A DNA stretch of 64,000 nucleotides, taken from positions 39,906 to 103,905 of the forward strand of contig NZ_JRAO01000036.1 of assembly GCF_000768875.1 (NCBI RefSeq). The letters are read 5' to 3'. The notes below the pieces were generated by a model. The model saw only the letters and a list, made by a program, of their open reading frames with translations. It was not told the origin of the DNA and made no database searches. Shown here in pieces: positions 55,522 through 64,000 of this stretch (its first letter is position 1; each line of letters begins with the position of its first letter). Position numbers and translations under genes: made by a program. Source of the DNA: Porphyromonas sp. COT-239 OH1446. Lineage in GTDB: Bacteria; Bacteroidota; Bacteroidia; Bacteroidales; Porphyromonadaceae.

Positions 55522-56016
55522 ATGTCTAAAAAAAATAAACCCCTAGGTTATACCCTAGGCGAACGCAAGGTCGGCATCGGGCCCAACAAAGGTAAGGTGG
55601 TCATCCAGGCTACCCCATCCGGCAGACACCGTGTGAGCTTCGAACGCTTCTGTGAGCTTGTAGCCAAAGACACCACGCTCAACTACATGGAGGTACAGAG
55701 TGTACTCAACCTGGCAGCCGATATGGCACGAGACCTCGTGGCCAATGGCGACATTGTGGACTTCGGACGTTTGGGCACGCTCTCACCTTCGTTCAAGAGC
55801 AAGGTCGTCCTACAGGGCTCGGAGTTCAATGCCAACATTCACATCACCGAACCACGCATCAACCTGAGACCTAACTCTACCTACTTTCGCCTACTTCCCG
55901 AGGAAGTGAGCTACGAACGTATTATCCCCAAGCCCAAGAAGGGCAAGGCTGGCAAGCCCCAAGAGGGAGGTTCATCCCCAACAACCCCACCCGATAATGG
56001 GCACATAGGGCTGTAG
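55522..56016 (+). CDS. HU-like DNA-binding protein (HU-related, Bacteroidetes type)
   Basis: 164 residues. Residues about 1-125 form an HU-related domain with an N-terminal extension: GYTLGERKVGIGPNKGKVVIQ, then RVSFERFCELVAKDTTLNY, DIVDFGRLGTLSPSFKSK as the strand arm, and ITEPRINLRPN. A basic, proline/glycine-rich tail (PKPKKGKAGKPQ, GGSSPTTPPD) follows. This form is usual in Bacteroidetes in several copies per genome. It probably compacts or bends DNA. It stands alone, 124 bp downstream of the 22-bp array, which may include binding sites for it or for its regulator. Confidence 0.88.
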   Translation: MSKKNKPLGYTLGERKVGIGPNKGKVVIQATPSGRHRVSFERFCELVAKDTTLNYMEVQSVLNLAADMARDLVANGDIVDFGRLGTLSPSFKSKVVLQGSEFNANIHITEPRINLRPNSTYFRLLPEEVSYERIIPKPKKGKAGKPQEGGSSPTTPPDNGHIGL

Positions 56017-56038
56017 GTTGGGCCGACACCCATCAAGC

Positions 56039-56086
56039 AAACCACCCGATGAGACGAACCTCTGCTGGCTCTCCATCGGGTGGTTT
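56039..56086 (+). terminator. Hairpin after the HU-like gene
   Basis: A 13-bp stem (56039-56051 with 56074-56086) ends in a TTTT run on the plus strand. Confidence 0.82.
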
Positions 56087-56116
56087 TGCTATTCGTACAC
56101 CTTACATCCAAACGAG

Positions 56117-56151
56117 ACGACTAGAGCCTCGGACGATGAGGCTCTAGTCGT
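56117..56151. terminator. Second hairpin between the HU-like gene and pit
   Basis: A perfect 14-bp stem (56117-56130 with 56138-56151) with a 7-nt loop lies 38 bp past the pit stop on the minus strand. It may end the pit operon. Confidence 0.8.
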
Positions 56152-56189
56152 TTGGCTCGCTAGGCAGAGGCATTCGGCCCGCAATAGGG

Positions 56190-58445
56190 CTAGTCTATAT
56201 CGTCCGAGTCTTCTTGTAGGCTCTGACTATAGCTGATCAAGTGGCGCAGATTGGTCAAGATCTCGCTCGTCTCCTGAAGCATGTTCATGTAAACGATCGA
56301 TACCTTGAAGGTATCCTTGTCGCTCTTGTGCGTGCGCTTCATCTGTGTTTTACGCATCTCCTTGACCTTGTTGCGCAGGGACTTACCCATACTCTTGACC
56401 TCCTTGGTCTTGAGGTCTTCGTCACCCAAGATGAGCTGGTGGGCCTCATTCAGATAGGCCAATACTTCATCACGTACGGGCAAGAACTCCGCTGCGTGCT
56501 GCTCGGGCAGCGGATTGAAGTTGTTGCCCACATGCTCGATGCACACCTCGCACGAGCGCTCTATCGCATAGATCATCTGTAGACAGGCGTTGCTGCCGAG
56601 GTGAAACCACATATTCTTCTCCAGCAAAGCATCTGTAGGCATTCGGCGCAGGCAAATCGTTTCCTTACGTCTACGTGTTTTGAACGAACGCTTATGCTCC
56701 TCGGTGGCTGCCTGTAGCTTGCGCAACGTCTTGAAGTCCTCAGCGATGAACGCATCCGTTAGGTCTCTGTAGTCCTCGACAACACGCTCCAGCAGAATGC
56801 TCTGCGTCTGACGTACATGCTTAGAGAGCAAGGGCCACATCTCCTCGGGATCTTCGCTGTTGAGGATCTCGATGAAGAGCTTGTCGTCCTCGTCCGCCTT
56901 CTTCTTCGAGATGAGGTGATTGTTGAAGAGCAGGAAGATCGTAAAGGCTACCAGCACCACCATGGCCACGAAACCACCAAAGTACATCAGACAAGCCACC
57001 AGCGCAGCAATGAAGAAGGCTGCCCCAGCCGTTACGAACCATCCACCGATCACAGACATGACACCCGTCAGACGACCCACTGCGCTCTCACGACCCCAGG
57101 CCCTATCCGCCAGGGAGCTACCCATAGCCACCATGAAGGTTACATAGGTCGTAGACAGAGGTAGCTTCATCGATGTACCGATGGCGATCAAGAGGCCCGC
57201 CAAGACTAGATTGACCGAGGCGCGAACAAGGTCGAAGGCCGCGCCCTGCTCCAAGATAATCTCCTCCTTATTAAAACGGCTCTCTAGCCATCGCTCCACC
57301 CTACGGGGCATAACACGATCGATGGCCTGGGCAATACTGCTGCTCAAGCGCACCAGGCCTCGAGCAATGCGCGACGAGCCGAAGGTCTCCTCGCCATCAT
57401 CTTGGCGAGACAGATTGACCGAGGTCTTGATCACGTTTTGCGACTGCTTGGAGAAGACTAGGGCCAGTACCATCACAAGCCCCGAGCCGAGAAGGTAATA
57501 GATGGGTGTGGCTGCAGGTTCGTTGTTGGCGGCCATGAGGTAGGTGTCGTATGCCCCATTACCATGAGCCATATAGTCGGTATAGGCCGAGAGACCCGAC
57601 AGAGGGACTCCGATGAAGTTCACCAGGTCATTACCCGCAAAGGCCATCGAGAGAGCCAGTGTACCGGCCAAGATGATGATCTTGAAGATATTTACCTTGA
57701 ACCAATGCAAGGCCTGCATCACTACTGCCGAGACCGCAAAGATCACCAGCAGCAGCATACCTGTATTCTCAGCGACCCAGGTCTTCATATCTTTCGTCAT
57801 AAAGGCCGCATCCTTTAGCCCCTTGATCAGCATGAAGTAGATGATCGACGTAATGGCAATCCCCCCAAATACCCCCGCAAAATAACGCAGATTACGCTTG
57901 TAGTTGAAGGTGAAGATCACACGAGTAATATACTGAACCAAAGAACCAAAGAAGAAGGCAACCACCACCGACATGAAAATCGCAATGATCACCTGCAGAG
58001 CCTTGGACGTATTGATCAGCTGCATCAGCTCTAGTGTGCCTGTCTCGTCGGCCGAGATCTTGAGCAGAGACACACAGAAGGATGCCCCTAGAAGATTGAA
58101 CACCAGCGATACAGTCGTCGAGGTGGGAAGCCCAAGAGAGTTGAAGATATTCAACAGAATAACGTCCGCCACCATCGCTGTCAAACAGATGATCATCACC
58201 TCCTCAAACGTAAAGAACTCCGGGTGATAGATCCCATTGCGGGCAACCTCCATCATCCCATTACTCAGAGAAGCTCCGAGGAAGACCCCCACGGCAGCCA
58301 CCATAAGGACAACCTTAAAAGGTGCTGCCTTGGCTCCGATGGCAGAGTTGAGAAAGTTCACAGCATCGTTGCTGACCCCTACGGTCAGATCAAAGATCGC
58401 TAGCACTGCCAAGAAAATCAAGATACAGGTAAAAATGATTTCCAT
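56190..58445 (-). CDS. pit: PiT-family inorganic phosphate transporter with PhoU-like tail
   Basis: 751 residues. A PiT permease with more than ten membrane segments: DLTVGVSNDAVNFLNSAIG and FAGNDLVNFIGVPLSG are the two repeated signature blocks. SLADRAWGRESAVGRLTGV precedes further spans. A soluble C-terminal domain follows (about 535-751), helical and PhoU-like. The two-part form is usual in Bacteroidetes. Imports phosphate with a cation. Lies 22 bp after ligA in recR-GNAT-ligA-pit. Confidence 0.94.
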   Translation of the reverse strand: MEIIFTCILIFLAVLAIFDLTVGVSNDAVNFLNSAIGAKAAPFKVVLMVAAVGVFLGASLSNGMMEVARNGIYHPEFFTFEEVMIICLTAMVADVILLNIFNSLGLPTSTTVSLVFNLLGASFCVSLLKISADETGTLELMQLINTSKALQVIIAIFMSVVVAFFFGSLVQYITRVIFTFNYKRNLRYFAGVFGGIAITSIIYFMLIKGLKDAAFMTKDMKTWVAENTGMLLLVIFAVSAVVMQALHWFKVNIFKIIILAGTLALSMAFAGNDLVNFIGVPLSGLSAYTDYMAHGNGAYDTYLMAANNEPAATPIYYLLGSGLVMVLALVFSKQSQNVIKTSVNLSRQDDGEETFGSSRIARGLVRLSSSIAQAIDRVMPRRVERWLESRFNKEEIILEQGAAFDLVRASVNLVLAGLLIAIGTSMKLPLSTTYVTFMVAMGSSLADRAWGRESAVGRLTGVMSVIGGWFVTAGAAFFIAALVACLMYFGGFVAMVVLVAFTIFLLFNNHLISKKKADEDDKLFIEILNSEDPEEMWPLLSKHVRQTQSILLERVVEDYRDLTDAFIAEDFKTLRKLQAATEEHKRSFKTRRRKETICLRRMPTDALLEKNMWFHLGSNACLQMIYAIERSCEVCIEHVGNNFNPLPEQHAAEFLPVRDEVLAYLNEAHQLILGDEDLKTKEVKSMGKSLRNKVKEMRKTQMKRTHKSDKDTFKVSIVYMNMLQETSEILTNLRHLISYSQSLQEDSDDID

Positions 58446-58467
58446 ACTTCTTTAACCAGTTATTATG

Positions 58468-60998
<2,531 letters not shown>

Positions 60999-61036
60999 GC
61001 CGCTAAGATAATACAATTCGAGAGTAATACCGAGAG

Positions 61037-61657
61037 TTAGAAGCGGATGGCCTGCTCGAAGTCCGTACGCCCCAGGATAGAACGTCCGAGTGTAACCTCA
61101 TCTGCATACTCAATCTCGTCCCCGATAGCTACACCTCGGGAGAGAACTGAGACCTTGACTGGTGTAGCCTCAAGACTTCTGTAGATGAAGAAATTTGTCG
61201 TCTCACCCTCCATCGTCGTCCCAAGAGCTAGGATGATCTCGTCTACCTCCCCAGCACGAGCCCTAGCAATGAGGGGCTCAATGGTCAGATCCTGAGGTCC
61301 AATGCCATCTATAGGCGATATAACACCACCCAAGACATGGTAGAGCCCCCGATATTGCCCCGTATTCTCTATCGCAATGACATCCCCCACATGCTGCACC
61401 ACGCACAGCAAACGATCGTCCCGAGAGGGATTGCTGCAGATGGAGCACAGAGGGGTATCGCTGATATTGTGGCATCGCTGACAATAGACAATATCTCGCC
61501 GCATCTGTAGCAGAGCCGAGGCGAAAGCTTCAGTATCGGCTGAGGGTCGAGAGAGCAGATGTAGGGCTAGGCGCAGGGCAGTCTTGCGACCAATGCCCGG
61601 TAGCGTGGATAGCTGCTCGACAGCTCGCTCGACGAGCTTAGAAGGGTATGAGATCAT
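61037..61657 (-). CDS. recR: Recombination protein RecR
   Basis: 206 residues. Part of RecFOR-type loading of RecA at gaps. HhH motif [20 protein letters not shown], zinc finger [16 protein letters not shown] and Toprim domain ([17 protein letters not shown] onward) are in the expected order. First gene of recR-GNAT-ligA-pit. Confidence 0.96.
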   Translation of the reverse strand: MISYPSKLVERAVEQLSTLPGIGRKTALRLALHLLSRPSADTEAFASALLQMRRDIVYCQRCHNISDTPLCSICSNPSRDDRLLCVVQHVGDVIAIENTGQYRGLYHVLGGVISPIDGIGPQDLTIEPLIARARAGEVDEIILALGTTMEGETTNFFIYRSLEATPVKVSVLSRGVAIGDEIEYADEVTLGRSILGRTDFEQAIRF

Positions 61658-61690
61658 GAGTAGATATTTGACAGATACGCTACAAAACTA

Positions 61691-61732
61691 CAAGGTCGGT
61701 AAGCCACAGCGAGTGTTTGCTTACCGACCTTG
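61691..61732 (-). terminator. Hairpin after rng
   Basis: A perfect 14-bp stem (61691-61704 with 61719-61732) with a 14-nt loop lies 15 bp past the rng stop. It separates the rng unit from recR. Confidence 0.85.
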
Positions 61733-61746
61733 GGTAATAGTTGGAC

Positions 61747-63312
61747 TTAGTCCTCCGTAAGCTCTATATCATTGCCCTCCTTGTCGAGGAACTTGTAGTC
61801 CAGGAAGGCCAAGCTTTGGTTCGGGGTAACACGTATACCACGTGCTATCTTGAGCTTCCACTGGCGAGCAATGGAGAGGAGTAATCCTTTTTTGAGATAT
61901 GCAGCCACATAGGGGTGCACATGTACGTTGATGTAAGTAAGATGTTGCTTTGCTACAAGCTCTAGTAGTTTGGCCTCGATCTGATCGGTAAAGAGCACCG
62001 AGGACTTCATCTTGCCCGTACCCATACAGGTGGGGCACTTCTCCTCAGTGATGATACGCATCTCTGGGCGCACACGCTGTCGGGTAATCATCATCACCCC
62101 AAATTTATTCAGCGGTAGGACGTTGTGCCGAGCTCTATCGCCAGACATGAGCTTCACCATATGCTCGTGTAGCAGCTGGCGGTTCTTGGGCTCATGCATG
62201 TCAATGAAGTCTACGGCGATGATACCCCCGAGGTCTCTAAGTCTAAGCTGTCTAGCGAGCTCTTCGGCAGCGGCCATATTAACATCTACGGCCGTGGTCT
62301 CCTGCTCGGAACTATTACGAGAGCGATTGCCACTATTGACATCCACGACGTGCATGGCTTCAGTTTGCTCGATGACTAGATAAGCCCCGCTCTTGTAGGT
62401 AACCGTACGGCCGAAGAGGGCCTTGACCTGCTTGGTAACCCCAGTCTCGTCGAAGATAGGGACTTGGCCATTGTAGAGCTTAACAATCTCTTCCCGTCCA
62501 GGAGCTATCTGAGCCACATACTCCCGTATATCCTCGTAAAAGTCCTTGTCATTGACCTGAATGCTCTGAAACGAAGGATTGAAAGTATCTCGCAGCACTC
62601 CCAGTGCACGGCTAGCCTCCTCATAGATGATCTTGGGGGCTTTGACAGCTTTACTGAGCTTGTTCAGGCTCTCTTCCCATCGGCGAACTAGCTTGCGGAG
62701 CTCTTGGTCCAGCTCGGAGGCTTTCTTACCCTCGGCCGAGGTGCGCACGATAACGCTAAAGTTCTTGGGCTTGATACTGAGCATGAGCTGCTTGAGGCGA
62801 GCACGCTCCTCAGAAGACTTAATCTTGCTGCTGACAGAAACTTTATCCGTGAAAGGAACTAGGACGAGGTTGCGTCCTGCGAGAGAGATCTCTGCCGACA
62901 GGCGTGGCCCCTTGGTCGAGATTGGCTCTTTGACGATCTGCACCAGGACATACTGTCCCCCACGGATATGGTCTGCGATCTTGCCCTCTTTGGGCAGATC
63001 CTGATGAGCACTAACGACCTTGCTGAGTGGAGGGATGGCTCGTTGCTTATCAATGATCTCGAGGAGCTTCTGTTGAGCCCCATAGACCTGTCCGAGGTCC
63101 AGATAGTGTAGGAAAGCATCCTTCTTGTAACCCACATCAACAAAGGCGGCATTGAGCCCAGGCATGACCTTCTTGACTCGACCGAGGTATATATCTCCGA
63201 CGGCAAAGGCTAGATCTCGACGCTCCCGTTGGAGCTCGACGAGCTTCTGATCCTCTAGGACAGCCATGGATATCTCACGAGCCGACACATCGACTATAAG
63301 ATCGCTGGTCAT
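61747..63312 (-). CDS. rng: Ribonuclease G/E family endoribonuclease
   Basis: 521 residues. An S1 domain (VGDIYLGRVKKVMPGLNAAFVDVG, about 36-135) leads into the RNase E/G catalytic core with VVDVNSGNRS, GGIIAVDFIDM and the zinc-link CPTCMGTG. There is no long C-terminal scaffold, so it is RNase G-sized. Cleaves single-stranded RNA in rRNA maturation or mRNA turnover. It follows the HU and small basic protein genes, across a hairpin. Confidence 0.96.
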   Translation of the reverse strand: MTSDLIVDVSAREISMAVLEDQKLVELQRERRDLAFAVGDIYLGRVKKVMPGLNAAFVDVGYKKDAFLHYLDLGQVYGAQQKLLEIIDKQRAIPPLSKVVSAHQDLPKEGKIADHIRGGQYVLVQIVKEPISTKGPRLSAEISLAGRNLVLVPFTDKVSVSSKIKSSEERARLKQLMLSIKPKNFSVIVRTSAEGKKASELDQELRKLVRRWEESLNKLSKAVKAPKIIYEEASRALGVLRDTFNPSFQSIQVNDKDFYEDIREYVAQIAPGREEIVKLYNGQVPIFDETGVTKQVKALFGRTVTYKSGAYLVIEQTEAMHVVDVNSGNRSRNSSEQETTAVDVNMAAAEELARQLRLRDLGGIIAVDFIDMHEPKNRQLLHEHMVKLMSGDRARHNVLPLNKFGVMMITRQRVRPEMRIITEEKCPTCMGTGKMKSSVLFTDQIEAKLLELVAKQHLTYINVHVHPYVAAYLKKGLLLSIARQWKLKIARGIRVTPNQSLAFLDYKFLDKEGNDIELTED

Positions 63313-63356
63313 CTTTGGTTGAATGAGTTATGAGGGTTGTTCTATACAAATAGAGT

Positions 63357-63397
63357 ATAAGGGGTTTAGGCAAAGCATTCTGCCCATGACCCCTTAT
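63357..63397 (-). terminator. Hairpin between the small basic protein gene and rng
   Basis: A 9-bp stem ATAAGGGGT/ACCCCTTAT (63357-63365 with 63389-63397) lies 11 bp past the small gene. It may attenuate rather than fully stop transcription into rng. Confidence 0.65.
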
Positions 63398-63407
63398 TCT
63401 ACGAGAC

Positions 63408-63500
63408 TTACTTTTTCTTCTTATGACGGTTCTTCTTCAGTCTCTTCTTACGCTTGTGCGTGGCCATCTTATGGCGCTTTCTTTTCTTTCCGCTTGGCAT
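63408..63500 (-). CDS. 30-residue AURKAIP1/COX24-like basic protein
   Basis: Start ATG 63500, stop TAA 63408. The product begins MPSGKKRKRHKMATHKRKKR and ends NRHKKKK, with 20 lysine or arginine residues out of 30. It matches the short AURKAIP1/COX24-type proteins annotated across Bacteroidetes, related to the mitochondrial ribosomal small-subunit protein mS38. It is probably a ribosome-associated peptide binding rRNA. Located 34 bp downstream of HU and upstream of rng. Its shortness makes it easy for gene finders to miss. Confidence 0.85.
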   Translation of the reverse strand: MPSGKKRKRHKMATHKRKKRLKKNRHKKKK

Positions 63501-63534
63501 GTTGTCTAATAAATTTATTATGTGATAATACTAA

Positions 63535-63807
63535 TTACTTCACCTGAGTAGAGAAGAGCTTCGAGGGCTTGAAGGCAGGGATACGTCTCTTAGGGATAAT
63601 GATCGTAGTCTTCTTGGAAATGTTGCGGGCGGTTTTCTCTGCACGCTCCTTGATGATGAAGCTACCAAATCCACGAAGGTACACATGCTCCCCCTTGATC
63701 AGAGAGCCCTTGACTGAGTCCATAAAAGCCTCGACTACCTTCATAGTCGTCTCTCTGTCGATACCAGTGGCCTTAGCGATGTCTGTTACAACTTCTGCTT
63801 TAGTCAT
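63535..63807 (-). CDS. hup: HU-family DNA-binding protein
   Basis: 90 residues, a canonical HU/IHF subunit. MTKAEVVTDIAKATGIDRETT begins the dimerisation helices, and GFGSFIIKERAEKTARN leads into the beta-arm, whose tip RRIPAFKPSK has the intercalating proline region. Probably a nucleoid protein. On the minus strand a -7-like TATATTTG is at 63858-63865, 50 bp upstream, without a clear -33. The gap after 63807 to the window end has no gene. Confidence 0.95.
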   Translation of the reverse strand: MTKAEVVTDIAKATGIDRETTMKVVEAFMDSVKGSLIKGEHVYLRGFGSFIIKERAEKTARNISKKTTIIIPKRRIPAFKPSKLFSTQVK

Positions 63808-64000
63808 AGTTTATACTCGTTATTTATTGATGAATAGATATCTCTTTTTTTGCTGTGCAAATATAGAACAAATATTCGATAAAGCCTTTGCATCAGCGAC
63901 AAAAGGGTTGAGTGCAGGTTCAAGTATCAAGTGCAAATTTACTTTATAGCAGCGAAGAATACTTTTGCTGGGGATTTGAAACCCAACTTTTCTCTAGGCC

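Overview
The window looks like a chromosomal segment from a Porphyromonas-like member of the Bacteroidetes. The evidence is as follows. The protein families have Bacteroidetes architecture (PiT transporter with a PhoU-like tail, HU-CCDC81/SPOR protein, DUF2851, HU-like histone proteins). A serine peptidase closely matches what I recall of Porphyromonas gingivalis DPP5. The tmRNA encodes the tag GENNYALAA. The clearest promoters carry the Bacteroidetes TTTG-N19-TAnnTTTG pattern. Lipid A synthesis (lpxB) indicates a Gram-negative cell. No transposase, prophage, CRISPR array or tRNA gene was seen. The content is mostly housekeeping.

Layout. 1-759: 3' part of pyrD. 845-4450: nrdA-nrdB, class Ia ribonucleotide reductase. 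4451-6167: an AT-rich non-coding stretch, a small XRE regulator and a repeat-bearing gap. 6168-10126: pyrB-pyrI-flavin reductase-lemA-TPM-domain gene, all on the minus strand. 10248-14112: ddh-lgt-fprA-nagB. 14640-24704: a nine-gene minus-strand block (yicC, amidinotransferase-fold protein, radA, methyltransferase, lepA, dnaB, M24 peptidase, coaD, queD). 24901-29874: ferredoxin, dpp5, a repeat-rich gap, queG and a HU-CCDC81/SPOR protein. 30253-33180: nrdD-nrdG, class III reductase. 33182-35670: DUF2851 protein and manC. 36478-50897: plus-strand dnaX, yaaA, a lipoprotein endonuclease-fold protein, tmRNA, carA-carB, malQ-phoH-purC and ubiE. 50933-55028: glyS, an FKBP-like lipoprotein, surE and lpxB (minus). 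55522-56016: HU-like protein behind a palindromic 22-bp array. 56190-61657: recR-GNAT-ligA-pit. 61747-63807: HU, a 30-residue basic protein and RNase G.

How the genes fit together. Most of de novo pyrimidine synthesis is present (carAB, pyrBI, pyrD) but spread over three loci. Deoxynucleotides can be made with or without oxygen (nrdAB and nrdDG), and a flavodiiron protein adds oxygen or NO removal. This fits an anaerobe that tolerates some oxygen. DNA replication and repair are well represented (dnaB, dnaX, ligA, recR, radA). Two queuosine genes (queD, queG) lie in separate operons.

The least explained material is intergenic. A degenerate repeat with a strict 23-nt period occurs at five separate gaps. 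Six palindromic units spaced exactly 22 bp lie upstream of the HU-like gene. Three copies of a 45-bp unit lie in the dpp5/queG gap. An 11-bp inverted repeat brackets the likely nrdA promoter.
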